DNA of 64,000 nt, taken from positions 1,240,001 through 1,304,000 of the forward strand of contig CBDEUV010000002.1 of the NCBI GenBank assembly GCA_965243385.1, given 5' to 3'. The notes under the pieces are model-generated. The model ran no database searches and was not told the DNA's origin. It saw only the letters and a program-made list of their open reading frames with translations. The position numbers and the translations under genes were made by a program. The stretch comes from JANSYA01 sp965243385 (GTDB lineage: Bacteria > Spirochaetota > Leptospiria > Leptospirales > Leptonemataceae). Position 1 is the first letter of the stretch; the number at the start of each line of letters is the position of its first letter. Of the stretch, positions 1 to 8,880 are shown piece by piece.

Positions 1-118
1 AATCTTCCTCGCACTCTACAACGCGCCAAAAAGCCCGCGTTTTCCCTTGTTTTTCAACGAGTGTTGCAAAAATACAACAGTGACTCCGTCGTTAGACGAT
101 CATCGCTCGCCGCTGGAA

Positions 119-1438
119 TCAGCTTTCGTCGGCTTCCGGTTCGGCCTGCGGCAAGCGCTGCACGCGAAACTGCACCAGCTTCTGACGGATGCGCTTGCTG
201 AGTTCGAAGACGTGGTTTTCGAGTTTCACCTTTTCTCCGACTTCCGGAAAGCGTCCCAGCTTTTCGATTACGAAGCCGGCCACGCTGGTATAACTTTCCG
301 ATTCAGGTAGTTCATTCTCGGAAAAGAATTCGTTGAAATCGGCGATTGGACAGGACCCCGCCACCAGGTATACGTCTTCCGCTACTTTTACAATTTCTTT
401 AGGTTCCGGCTCTTCAGTGATATCCTGAATCTCGCCGACGATTTCCTCTAAGATGTCTTCCATCGTCAGCAGACCGGCCGTGCCGCCGTATTCGTCCACG
501 ACGATCGCCATATGGGTGCGGCGCTTCTGCATCTCGTGCAGGATCTTGTCGATCTTCATGCTGTCGGGTACGAAATAAGCCGGGCGCACGAGCTCCGCCA
601 GAACCACGTTTCGCTTGCGGGCGACAGCCCGCACCAGGTCGCGCGTGTGCAGAATGCCGACGATGTGGTCGAGTCCGTCCTTCGTCACCGGCAAGCGGCT
701 GAACGGAATGTCCATGGCCTTTTCGATATCCTCAGAAGATAAATCCACCGCCAGGGATTCAACGTCGACTCGCGGCACCATGATTTCGCGCGCCGATGTG
801 TCGTTGAATTCAAAGACCTTTTGAATGATCTCGTGTTCGTGATGCTCGATGGTTCCGGCCTGGACGCCTTCCTCAAGCAAATGCCGAATCTCTTCTTCCA
901 CCAGACGAGATTCGCTGAAGCTGGTCTTGTCTTTGAAGAGCTTCAGAATCACGTTACTGGAAATCGTCAGAAAGATGGTAAAGGGCCGGAAGATCTTCGA
1001 GAAAAAATGCAGGGGATAGGCGACCGTAAGAGCGAAGCCCTCGGAGTAATTGATCGCCAGGGACTTTGGCACGAGCTCGCCCAGGACCAGAGTCAGATAC
1101 GAAATCGAGAATACCAGAGTCGCCAGGGCGATCGTATTGATCTGCGGGCCGATAAACGGAATATTTAAACCGCTTAAAAAGGGAGCCAGATGCCCCAGCA
1201 GAGTGGCACCACCATAGGCAGAGGCCGCGGAAGTGACCAGAGTTACGCCGATCTGGACGGTTGCGAAAAAGTTGTCCGGATTCTCCTTGAGACGGTGCAG
1301 CAAGCGCGCGCGCGAGTCCCCCTCTTCCAGAAGGGCCTGGATCCGGCTGTTTTTCAGTGTAATGATGGCCATTTCCGAACCGGAAAAGAAGCCATTCAAC
1401 AGAATAAGGAATAAGATGATCGAGAGATCTATAACCAC
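119..1438 (-). CDS. CNNM/CBS/CorC-type membrane protein (TlyC/HlyC family)
   Basis: The 439-residue protein has the architecture of the CNNM family. Residues 1 to about 190 form a DUF21 membrane domain with three or four hydrophobic helices, beginning with the typical NGFFSGSEMAI segment. A pair of CBS domains follows (about 205-330; IMVPRVDVESL and GLLTMEDILEEIVGEI are recognisable), then a C-terminal CorC/HlyC domain (about 345-425). Family members act in the inner membrane in Mg2+ or Co2+ efflux or tolerance; the haemolysin name is historical. It is divergent from map, with a hairpin-rich gap between them. The family call is firm, the transported ion is inferred. Confidence 0.9.
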   Translation of the reverse strand: MVIDLSIILFLILLNGFFSGSEMAIITLKNSRIQALLEEGDSRARLLHRLKENPDNFFATVQIGVTLVTSAASAYGGATLLGHLAPFLSGLNIPFIGPQINTIALATLVFSISYLTLVLGELVPKSLAINYSEGFALTVAYPLHFFSKIFRPFTIFLTISSNVILKLFKDKTSFSESRLVEEEIRHLLEEGVQAGTIEHHEHEIIQKVFEFNDTSAREIMVPRVDVESLAVDLSSEDIEKAMDIPFSRLPVTKDGLDHIVGILHTRDLVRAVARKRNVVLAELVRPAYFVPDSMKIDKILHEMQKRRTHMAIVVDEYGGTAGLLTMEDILEEIVGEIQDITEEPEPKEIVKVAEDVYLVAGSCPIADFNEFFSENELPESESYTSVAGFVIEKLGRFPEVGEKVKLENHVFELSKRIRQKLVQFRVQRLPQAEPEADES

Positions 1439-1501
1439 GTTGGCTGCAGGAAAAAATGCGCGGGGCCGATCCCCTGACCAGTACTTTTTTTGATACGCAC
1501 A

Positions 1502-1628
1502 GCAGTCCCGTAGGGACTGCGAGCCGGTTCTCCGGAACCGCGAGCCAGTCTCGAAGAAGACTGCAAGCCGGTTCCAATCGGGACCGCGGCGGTCCTGGCA
1601 GGGCCGCAGGCCAGTTCCTCAGGGACTG
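1502..1628. repeat. Tandem array of six mini-hairpins (in the 302-base gap 1439-1741)
   Basis: Six consecutive short stem-loops start at 1502, 1525, 1546, 1569, 1589 and 1612, a spacing of 20-23 bases. The stems are 6-8 bp with 3-6 base loops. The first is GCAGTCCC/GGGACTGC and the second CGGTTC/GAACCG. Arm sequences differ between units while pairing is kept, some by G-T wobble; each unit is joined by a GCGAGCC-like linker. No convincing gene lies in the gap. The array could be structured leader RNA for map (start 1742) or an extragenic repeat. Function is unknown. Confidence 0.6.
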
Positions 1629-1741
1629 CACAGGGGCCGATCTCCCGGCAGGCGGACCCGCGGGGGAACTCGCCGGAAATATAGAGAAAAATCAAAAACC
1701 AGCAGACTTCCTGGCGGACAGGAAAAACCAGGTAAAGGGCC

Positions 1742-2494
1742 ATGATTCACATCAAAAACTCCGGGGAAATCGAGAAAATGCGGGACGCATGCCGCCTGGC
1801 GGCGGAAGTCCTGAATGAAACCGGGGCCCGGGTCGCGGCGGGGGTGAGCACCCTCGAACTGAACGACTTCGCGGATAAGCTGACCCGCAAAAACGGCGCG
1901 GTCAGCGCGCCGCTGAACTACAAGGGCTTTCCGAAGAGCATCTGCACGTCCATCAACAACGTGGTCTGCCACGGCATCCCCAAAAAAGAAGACGTCCTGA
2001 AAGACGGCGACATAATCAATATCGACATCACTGTAATTCTGAAAGGTTTTCACGGCGACACTTCGCGCATGTTCACGGTGGGCGCCATACCCGACGCGAC
2101 CCGCCAGTTGATCGCGGATACCGAACGGGCGATGCACGTCGGCATTGAAGCGATTCGCCCCGATGGACGCGTTTCGGATATCGGCGAAGCGATCGACAGC
2201 TTTCTCACCCCGAAAGGCTACGGCATCGTACGCGATCTGGCCGGCCATGGCATCGGGCGCACCTTTCACGAGGAACCTTCCGTGCCGCACTATCGTCAGA
2301 AGGCTGTGCGCGATCGCCTGCGACCGGGCATGACCTTTACGGTCGAACCGATGGTGAACCAGGGCACCTGGGAAGTTGATTTCGACCGCGAAGACGGCTG
2401 GACCGTGCGCACTCGCGACGGCAAACTCTCGGCGCAGTGCGAACACACCTGCCTGGTTACCGAGCAGGGCTACGAAATCCTGACCAGGGCGTGA
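1742..2494 (+). CDS. map: Type I methionine aminopeptidase
   Basis: Removes the initiator Met from nascent proteins in the cytoplasm. The 250-residue length fits the bacterial type I enzyme, without an N-terminal zinc extension. The pita-bread metal site is visible: the two Asp ligands in NIDITVILKGFHGDTSRMF, the His in GHGIGRTFHEEP, Glu in VEPMV and Glu in CEHTCLVT near the C terminus. The ATG is preceded by a purine-rich stretch (GGTAAAGGG). It stands alone behind the hairpin array and is followed by a separate lipoprotein gene. Identity is firm. Confidence 0.96.
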   Translation: MIHIKNSGEIEKMRDACRLAAEVLNETGARVAAGVSTLELNDFADKLTRKNGAVSAPLNYKGFPKSICTSINNVVCHGIPKKEDVLKDGDIINIDITVILKGFHGDTSRMFTVGAIPDATRQLIADTERAMHVGIEAIRPDGRVSDIGEAIDSFLTPKGYGIVRDLAGHGIGRTFHEEPSVPHYRQKAVRDRLRPGMTFTVEPMVNQGTWEVDFDREDGWTVRTRDGKLSAQCEHTCLVTEQGYEILTRA

Positions 2495-2595
2495 ATAGAC
2501 TGGACGCGAAAGCGGGTCGTCCGCGACATTAGCCGCAGACTATCGCGCGATCGAGTCGTCGCGCAAATCGTTCATTTTTTGAAGTATCTGGCTGC

Positions 2596-3207
2596 ATGAG
2601 AACGCGAGGCGAACAGACCTACAGTCGCGGAACACACCGCGTCCGGATCCTGCAGACCGCAATTCGGCGGGGACTGGTCGTACTGTGCCTGGCTCTCGTG
2701 GGCGCCTGTTTTCAAACGCGCTTCGACCATCTGCCGCTCACCCGTAAAGATTTACCGAACTACGGCGTGTCGCTCAGCTTTCCCGCCGAGTGGTCGGTGA
2801 AACGCGGCGACTTCTTCCATCTGGAATCGCGCAGCGTGCGACCGCCGGAACTGCGCGCGCTCTTCGAGTACCGGGGTCTTGAAAAGATCAAAAAGGATCG
2901 CGCGAGCAAACGCCAGTACGCGGCGGGTTGGTACCGGGCTATCGCCCTCTCGTACGAAGGCTGGCGTTACGAGCTGCAGGAAACCGACGGTAGCGATCCG
3001 GAAGGCACCTTTCGTTTCGAAGGGACCTACGTGGACGAGCAAAACGGCAACGGCTCCATTCAACTGCGCAAGATCGGCATCCTGCGGTTCCGGGGCACGC
3101 GGCTGCACGCCCTCTACTATACGGCTCCGGAATCGGAATTCGACCGGCTGCGGCCCCTCTTCGAAAAGATGGATCGCCAGCACCGTTATTTTCGGCCCGT
3201 TCCCTGA
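2596..3207 (+). CDS. Hypothetical lipoprotein
   Basis: A 203-residue protein I do not recognise. A basic N terminus and hydrophobic stretch end in a lipobox-like ALVGAC at about residue 38, so it is probably a lipoprotein. The mature part is soluble and mixed alpha/beta (YGVSLSFPAEWSVKRGDFFHLE near the start), resembling the PsbP-like or DUF-type single-domain folds common in spirochaetal lipoproteins, but no family can be assigned. The first ATG gives a rather long n-region, so a later start is possible. It precedes the tRNA-Arg gene. Confidence 0.7.
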   Translation: MRTRGEQTYSRGTHRVRILQTAIRRGLVVLCLALVGACFQTRFDHLPLTRKDLPNYGVSLSFPAEWSVKRGDFFHLESRSVRPPELRALFEYRGLEKIKKDRASKRQYAAGWYRAIALSYEGWRYELQETDGSDPEGTFRFEGTYVDEQNGNGSIQLRKIGILRFRGTRLHALYYTAPESEFDRLRPLFEKMDRQHRYFRPVP

Positions 3208-3399
3208 GGGGCGCGGACTCTCCGCCGGCCGCCATACGCCGTTCCGCATCCCGCCGAAGCTCCGGTCGATCCGGCTGCCCGTCGGCGTAAAAACAGGGTT
3301 GCCAGGCGCTGAGCGGCCACGTCTTTGGTCACAGTCGGAAGCATTCGGCGGCGGTCCTTTCCCGGGCGAATTCGGGAGTAAGCGGACCGTGTTTTCAGC

Positions 3400-3471
3400 G
3401 CGCCTATAGCTCAATGGATAGAGCGCAGGTCTCCGGAACCTGAAATCGGGGTTCGAATCCCTGTAGGCGCA
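3400..3471 (+). tRNA. tRNA-Arg (anticodon CCG)
   Basis: A full cloverleaf can be drawn: acceptor GCGCCTA pairs with TAGGCGC, D stem GCTC/GAGC with loop AATGGATA, anticodon stem CAGGT/ACCTG with loop CTCCGGA (anticodon CCG, reading CGG), and T arm CGGGG-TTCGAAT-CCCTG. The discriminator base is A. The 3' CCA is not encoded, so it must be added after transcription. It lies between two unrelated + strand genes. Confidence 0.96.
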
Positions 3472-3481
3472 CAGCAATCTT

Positions 3482-3880
3482 ATGATTCAGATTCTTGAAA
3501 TTCTGGGCATCGTGGCAGGCTCGACGCTCGCGGCCTGGGGCCTGTTTCATCAGCTGATCGTGGGGGCCGCGGCGACCATGTTCAAAGACATGAGCGAAAA
3601 AGAAGCGCGGCTATTCGTCATGACCTGGGTCGCTCAGGGCGCGTTCATGAGTTTCACCGGAATTCTGACCGCCGTGCTGCTGTTCTTCTACGGCCTGCAA
3701 AGCGGTCCCGTGCAGATCACTCTGCTTTTGACGGGCATGGCCATGATTCTGCTTTCCGGTCACGTCCTGGTGACCGGCTATCGCACACACGTCGGACCGA
3801 TCCGGACGGGCGCGGTTCTGGAAATGATCTTCGGGATCGTTTGCCTGGTCGCGGTCTTCGTTTCGAATCCCGTGATTTGA
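3482..3880 (+). CDS. Hypothetical four-helix membrane protein
   Basis: A 132-residue, strongly hydrophobic protein with about four transmembrane segments (near 5-25, 48-70, 77-97, 108-128) and short polar loops. I do not recognise a family. It begins 11 bases after the tRNA-Arg gene and has no clear Shine-Dalgarno sequence, so it might be expressed from the tRNA transcript. It is probably an inner-membrane protein; function is unknown. Confidence 0.7.
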   Translation: MIQILEILGIVAGSTLAAWGLFHQLIVGAAATMFKDMSEKEARLFVMTWVAQGAFMSFTGILTAVLLFFYGLQSGPVQITLLLTGMAMILLSGHVLVTGYRTHVGPIRTGAVLEMIFGIVCLVAVFVSNPVI

Positions 3881-4005
3881 TCAACAGGCACGATCGCCGG
3901 CTGAGTCGCCGCAAATTGGAGATTCGCCGCCTCAGGCATCGGCGCGGCGGTTCGCTGCGCGCTTATTCAAGCTAAGCCGTCGAACCGCCGTTTCGATTCG
4001 AACGC

Positions 4006-5562
4006 TTATTCTACGGATTCGGCCGGCTGCTCTTCGCCGGTGTCTTCGGTGTCTTCCAGCATCGTCTCCTCGGATTCTTCCGACTCCGCGTTCTCGAGCG
4101 CTTCATCGATTTTTTCTTCGACCTTTTCCATGAGGGTCGATTCGTCCGAGTCTTCCTTTCGGGCGTCTTCATCTGACGGCTCGACGGTGATGGTTTCCTC
4201 GTCCTTAACGGCCGGCTGCGGGCGGGTCAGACTGCCGGACTTCGGCGGAATCCACAGGCGCTGGCCGGGAAAGATTACATTCGGGTTTTTGATCTTCGCC
4301 TTGTTGGCCTGGTAGATTCGATTCCACAAGCGGCCGTTGCCGTAGATCTCCTGGCGCTTCGCGATACACCACAGGCAGTCGGCCGGGCTCTTGCGTTGCA
4401 CCGTGTATTCGCGCCAGCCTTCGGGAGTCGTGGTTTCGTCGACTTCGCCCCCGCTCGTATCGGGGCCGCCTTCGCCGATTTCGGAGGCGTCGCGGGTCTG
4501 CGCGGTGGCCAACAGGTTGTACTGCTCGAAAATAATCTGGCTCAGGCGAATCGCGTCTTCGGACTCGCTGATCGAAGCCTGAGGTTTGTTGTCTTCCAGA
4601 TAGGAGGCCGCCGATCCGCGGGCTTCTTTCGCCGCAGCCAGCTGCGCGTCGATCGTATCGAGAATATCGCGGGTTTCGTCGTCCTTGCGATTCTGGTCGG
4701 TGTTGACTTCGGAAAAATCCTTTTCGGCTTTCGAGACGGCGCCGTTCGCCTCTTCCAGCTTCTTCTGTGCGTAGCCCGCCGCGACTTTCGCCAGCAGCGC
4801 TTTTGCAGCGGCTTCGGCTTCCTGCATGGTGCCGCTGGCCTTTTTCAGCTCTCCGGCGTTGATTTCTTTTTCCGCCTGCGCCAGCGTCGCCCGGGCGGCG
4901 GCCAGTTCGTTCAGCTCGTCGTCGCTCGCGCCCCACGCTTCGGCTTTCTGGAGATTCGAACGAATGCCGTCGAGAGAATCGAGCATGTCGCCCTTTTGCG
5001 CCAGTGCGACGTTTTTCGCGCGTTCCGCGGCGCTGGCCGAATCCGTAAACTTCTGACCGGCGGTGTTGTAGTCCGTGAGCACGGCCATGCGTTGCTCAAG
5101 ATTTCCGGCTTCTCCCGACTCGGCTTCTCCCCGGGCCGTTTCGCCCTCCCCGTACAGGCTCTTCGCCGCGGCGAAATCCTGGGCGGCCAGCACTTCCGCG
5201 TAAGCTTCGTCGGCGGCAGCCAGGGACTGAGTCGCTTGTTCCCGGCGCTCGGCCACCATCAGCGGGGCGGCGGTTTCGCGCGCAGCGATCGCCAGATCGG
5301 TCGCCTGCACCGCGCTCACGCGAGCGTCGTCGTAGTCTTCGTCGCCGAGGCTTGTGTGCGCGGCGAGCAGCGCGTTACGGGCTTGCTCGTATTTTTCGGG
5401 ACTGTGTTTCGGCGCCTCTTCCTGTTCGGCGGCCTCCAGCTGCAGTCGCGCTTCGCTCATTTCCTGAACGGGGATCGATTTGCCGCAGAAAACCCCGCCG
5501 AAGGCCAGGGCGCAGACCGCCAGACTGTAAAGGTTATGCTTCATAAAAGCCTTAAATTTCAT
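4006..5562 (-). CDS. LysM lipoprotein, LipL71/LruA-like
   Basis: 518 residues. An N-terminal signal ends near GGVFCG, a loose spirochaetal lipobox. Then comes a long Ala/Glu-rich helical region (about 30-360) with repeated AR.AL..A motifs of the DUF4398 type, and one LysM domain (about 380-440, YTVQRKSPADCLWCIAKRQ through NPNVIFPGQRLWIPPKSG). The tail is very acidic, rich in Glu, Asp and Ser. The layout matches the leptospiral LysM lipoprotein LipL71/LruA, so it probably binds peptidoglycan in the periplasm from a lipid anchor. The start is supported by GGAG seven bases upstream. The specific orthology is an inference. Confidence 0.82.
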   Translation of the reverse strand: MKFKAFMKHNLYSLAVCALAFGGVFCGKSIPVQEMSEARLQLEAAEQEEAPKHSPEKYEQARNALLAAHTSLGDEDYDDARVSAVQATDLAIAARETAAPLMVAERREQATQSLAAADEAYAEVLAAQDFAAAKSLYGEGETARGEAESGEAGNLEQRMAVLTDYNTAGQKFTDSASAAERAKNVALAQKGDMLDSLDGIRSNLQKAEAWGASDDELNELAAARATLAQAEKEINAGELKKASGTMQEAEAAAKALLAKVAAGYAQKKLEEANGAVSKAEKDFSEVNTDQNRKDDETRDILDTIDAQLAAAKEARGSAASYLEDNKPQASISESEDAIRLSQIIFEQYNLLATAQTRDASEIGEGGPDTSGGEVDETTTPEGWREYTVQRKSPADCLWCIAKRQEIYGNGRLWNRIYQANKAKIKNPNVIFPGQRLWIPPKSGSLTRPQPAVKDEETITVEPSDEDARKEDSDESTLMEKVEEKIDEALENAESEESEETMLEDTEDTGEEQPAESVE

Positions 5563-5809
5563 GAGAGAACTCCAAATAAGAACAGCTGTCCGGAACGATT
5601 TCGCACAGGTGAAAGAACGTCTGCGCCTGCATTATCTTCGGTCGGTTGACCGGAATTTTTGACCGGCGAAATGACAATCGAGCGTAAAAGCGCTGATAAC
5701 TCAAGCAAGATTGAGCTGGACCGACACGCGGTTTCCGTAGCAATCACGGCCGGAGGCGGTCCGACGATCGGGCGGCGAAGCGCACGGGGAACGGCGCCGA
5801 TGCCGGGGA

Positions 5810-6145
5810 TTATTTGAAGGCCGCGACGGCGTCGGCTTCAGCGTCGTAGATTTCGAAGAAGGAGGTCAGCTTGGTGAGCTCGAAGACCTTGCGAACGGAA
5901 CCGGAGACGTTGATAATCTTCAGACCGCCCTGGTATTTTTTCAGATTCGAAAGACTGGAGATCAGAGCGCCGATTCCGGAGGAGTCGATGTAAGAAACGC
6001 GATCGAGATTGATGATCACGTTGTACTTCTGCTCTTCGATCAACTTGTTGATCAGTTCTTTGATCTCGGGGGCGTTGTAGAGGTCGATTTCTCCGTTCAC
6101 GTCCAGGATGGTAATATCGCTGTTTTCTCTTCTTGATATTTCCAT
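5810..6145 (-). CDS. STAS-domain anti-sigma factor antagonist
   Basis: A 111-residue single STAS domain of the SpoIIAA type. The phosphorylation loop VSYIDSSGIGAL carries the Ser that partner kinases modify, preceded by the beta strand NVIINLD. Family members bind anti-sigma factors or act in partner-switching control in the cytoplasm. No kinase or sigma gene is adjacent, so its partner is unknown. It sits between the LysM lipoprotein and tgt on the same strand, 100 bases from tgt. A second STAS gene occurs at 47242-47568. Confidence 0.9.
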   Translation of the reverse strand: MEISRRENSDITILDVNGEIDLYNAPEIKELINKLIEEQKYNVIINLDRVSYIDSSGIGALISSLSNLKKYQGGLKIINVSGSVRKVFELTKLTSFFEIYDAEADAVAAFK

Positions 6146-6245
6146 AAGTAGAATAGACCCTCTTCGGTCCCCCCGTAAACCAACCGTTTCGATACTGAGA
6201 CGGTCTTACAACAGTTAATTCAATCGTCCCTGTCAACAGAAAAAT

Positions 6246-7463
6246 TTAAGCGCTTTCTTCGATTTTTTTCCAGCGCGAATAGAACTCGGAATACCGCCCC
6301 GCGCGAATCGCATCGCGCGCGGCCCGCATGAAATCCCTCAAAAAATGCAAATTATGGTAGGTCGCCGCCATCGGGCCGAGCATTTCCCCGGCCTGAAAGA
6401 GGTGCCGCAAATACGCCAGGCTGTAACGACGGCAGACCCGACAGCCGCACTCGGGATCCGGAGCGTCATCCCGCTCCGCGTACTGACGATTGCGGATATT
6501 GACCCGGCCGCGACTCGTAAACAGCTGACCGTTGCGGGCGTTTCGCGTGGGCAGTACGCAATCGAACATATCGATTCCGTTGCGAATGCCCTCCAGCAGG
6601 TCCGGAATCGCGCCGACGCCCATGAGATAGCGCGGGCGCTGGGGATCCAGGCGGGGTTTTAGAAAATCGAGCACGCGATACATATCTTCGCGGCTCTCGC
6701 CGACCGACAGCCCGCCGATCGCCACGCCGGCGAAAGGCATCGACTGGATAACATCGAGCGATTCGGCCCGCCGCTCCAGATCCAGGCAACCCTGGGCGAT
6801 GCCGAAGATTCGATTGCGCGTCGGGTCAAGCTCGCCGTTCTCGACCAGCCGCTCATAGTGCGTGACGGCCTGCGCGGCCCAGCGATGCGTGCGCTGCAGA
6901 GATTCGGCGACGCGCTCCGGTTTCGCGTCGCCCGGCGGGCAATCGTCGAGCAGCATCATGATATTCGAGCCGAGAGCCCGCTGCACGTCGATGACGCTTT
7001 CGGGCGTGAACAGATGACGACTGCCGTCGATGTGACTCGCGAACTCGACTCCGTTCTCGAGAAATTTGACGCGTTCGGAAAGGCTGAAGACCTGATAGCC
7101 GCCGCTATCGGTCAATATCGCGCCGGGCCAGGCCATGAAGTCGTGCAGGCCGCCGCGGGCGCGAATCAACTCGTGACCGGGCCGCAGAAAAAGATGATAG
7201 GTATTACCCAGAATCAGTTTGTAGCCGATCTCTTCCAGGTCCGACTGCCACAGTCCTTTGACCGAACCCACCGTACCCACCGGCATGAAAACAGGGGTTT
7301 CAACTTCGATTCCCGGCGCGATCCGCAACCGGCCGGCGCGCGGCCCGGAAGCCGCGAGGCCGGCGCTCGAATCGGAGACATCGGTCGCTTCAACCGAGAA
7401 ATAAGATTCGTTCACTGCAGAGGACTGATTCGCTTCGAATGAATTGTTCGCTTCGCTCACCAT
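6246..7463 (-). CDS. tgt: Queuine/preQ1 tRNA-guanine transglycosylase
   Basis: Exchanges guanine-34 for preQ1 in tRNAs with GUN anticodons, in queuosine synthesis. Visible hallmarks are TPVFMPVGTVGSVKG, the nucleophile region DSGGYQVFSL, FDCVLPTRNARNGQLF and the zinc site CGCRVCRRYS with the following His in YLRHLF. At 405 residues it is about 25-30 longer than usual, because the ORF adds a Ser/Asn-rich N-terminal stretch before YFSVEA; the true start could be internal. It lies 6 bases upstream of nothing else on its own strand except the 7470-8726 gene, which precedes it, suggesting co-transcription. Confidence 0.95.
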   Translation of the reverse strand: MVSEANNSFEANQSSAVNESYFSVEATDVSDSSAGLAASGPRAGRLRIAPGIEVETPVFMPVGTVGSVKGLWQSDLEEIGYKLILGNTYHLFLRPGHELIRARGGLHDFMAWPGAILTDSGGYQVFSLSERVKFLENGVEFASHIDGSRHLFTPESVIDVQRALGSNIMMLLDDCPPGDAKPERVAESLQRTHRWAAQAVTHYERLVENGELDPTRNRIFGIAQGCLDLERRAESLDVIQSMPFAGVAIGGLSVGESREDMYRVLDFLKPRLDPQRPRYLMGVGAIPDLLEGIRNGIDMFDCVLPTRNARNGQLFTSRGRVNIRNRQYAERDDAPDPECGCRVCRRYSLAYLRHLFQAGEMLGPMAATYHNLHFLRDFMRAARDAIRAGRYSEFYSRWKKIEESA

Positions 7464-7469
7464 CGCAAT

Positions 7470-8726
7470 TCAGGATGGATTCGCGAGCGCCGCTTCCCGG
7501 TCCACCATTTCCAGAAAGGGAAAAACCTCGGGATCGGGAGACTGGCCGTGATACTGCCGGTACATCGGCGCCAGCTTTTCGAGCGTAGCACGCAGGCGGC
7601 CGAGGTAGCGGTCTTCTTCGAGCGTGCGATTCGTCCGACGGGCCAGGGATTCGTAGCGACGGCCGTAATACAGCAGCGCCAGACGATAGACTTCGGCGTC
7701 CGGCGGCCGGGCTTCCACCAGCTCTTTCAGGAGCGCGCCGGCTTTTTCGTCCGAAGCGTCGTGCAATCGGCGTTCTTGCGGATTGCGCTCGGTTTCATAA
7801 TAGACCATTCGATAATAGTGCGCGCGGGCGAGCTGCATACGAATATCGGGGTGATCCTGAACGGCGCGGGCTTCGCCGGCGATCGCGATAATTCGTTCGA
7901 GCAGACTGACCAGGCCGTCGCTGCGGGTCGCTTCGATCCGCCGCAGACGATAGGTATAATAGAGCGTCTGCATGAAACGCTTGTAGTACGCGAATTTTTC
8001 GTAATCGTAGCGGAAATTCACGCGGTTCTGCCAGGCGCGATCGTATTCGCTGAGCGCGCGCACCGGCAACTCCCGCCCCGATTCCCGGGCGATCTGGAAA
8101 AAGAGGTCGCCCATGGCGGCGTTGGCCTCGGGCAAACTGCGGTCCGCGACGAGCGCGTCGTTATAGCTGGAAATCGCCCTGTCGAAGTCCCCGCGATTGG
8201 CGTAGTGGTCGCCGCGCTTTTTCAGAGCGTAGGCCCGCTCCAGATTTTCAGTATCGAGAGTGCGCGCCACGAACTGCCCTTCGCGCACGCGCAGCAGAAT
8301 GCCGGTGCCGGTGACGACCCAGCCGTAGAAGGGATTATATAGAATCGACGTTACTTTGATTTCGCCGACGATCAGACCATTGCGATACTGGCTGTGAAAG
8401 GGGTCTTTGTCGACGACGTAGAGTTTCTGGCCCACTTTGAGTCCGCGACGGTTCTGGACTTTGACGTTCACCTGATCTTCGCGAATATCGTACCCCGGAA
8501 AGGGCGATTCAATGGTTTCGACCGTGGCGACTTTGGTTTTGCTCTGAATCTCGCCGACAAGAATCATGCGCGTGGGCGGCTCGGTCTTAAAATTTCGAAA
8601 CGCGTAGATGATCTCGTTGCGCTGGGCCGCGAGGGAGTTCGTAAGCGCCCCGAAGACGAGCAGCGCTATTGAGAGAGCCGCTGCCCTTCGCATTGCTGGA
8701 TGAATTTCGAAAACTGAATCATTCAT
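7470..8726 (-). CDS. Secreted protein with TPR-like repeats
   Basis: About 418 residues from the ATG at 8726; a second candidate ATG at 8693 would give a cleaner signal peptide (MRRAAALSIALLVFGALTNSLAAQ). The N-terminal third is beta-rich, with repeated turns such as GLKVGQKLYVVD, suggesting an SH3-like or bacterial OB-like part. From about residue 165 there are TPR-like helices (AYALKKRGDHYANRGDFDRAISSYNDAL and others). No catalytic motif is visible. It is probably periplasmic and its role is unknown. The gene ends 6 bases before the tgt start, so the two probably share a transcript. Confidence 0.75.
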   Translation of the reverse strand: MNDSVFEIHPAMRRAAALSIALLVFGALTNSLAAQRNEIIYAFRNFKTEPPTRMILVGEIQSKTKVATVETIESPFPGYDIREDQVNVKVQNRRGLKVGQKLYVVDKDPFHSQYRNGLIVGEIKVTSILYNPFYGWVVTGTGILLRVREGQFVARTLDTENLERAYALKKRGDHYANRGDFDRAISSYNDALVADRSLPEANAAMGDLFFQIARESGRELPVRALSEYDRAWQNRVNFRYDYEKFAYYKRFMQTLYYTYRLRRIEATRSDGLVSLLERIIAIAGEARAVQDHPDIRMQLARAHYYRMVYYETERNPQERRLHDASDEKAGALLKELVEARPPDAEVYRLALLYYGRRYESLARRTNRTLEEDRYLGRLRATLEKLAPMYRQYHGQSPDPEVFPFLEMVDREAALANPS

Positions 8727-8880
8727 GATGGCGCTAAGTTTATTCTCGGCCGTCCAGGATGTCTGAACCGCGCTTTTTCCGGACCGACTACGCCCCCGCA
8801 ATCCGCAGTTTTTTGCGCAGAGAGCCCGCAGCCCGATTTTTTTTGCTCAAATCCGCCCGGCTGGAGTCTTGTGATTATAT

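Noticed and set aside
1502..1628. CRISPR array
   Set aside because: Units are about 22 bases with variable stems, no constant repeat or spacer pattern, and no cas genes nearby.
1456..1818. 120-codon ORF on + strand over the hairpin array
   Set aside because: It consists of translated palindromes and overlaps map in another frame; no start signal.
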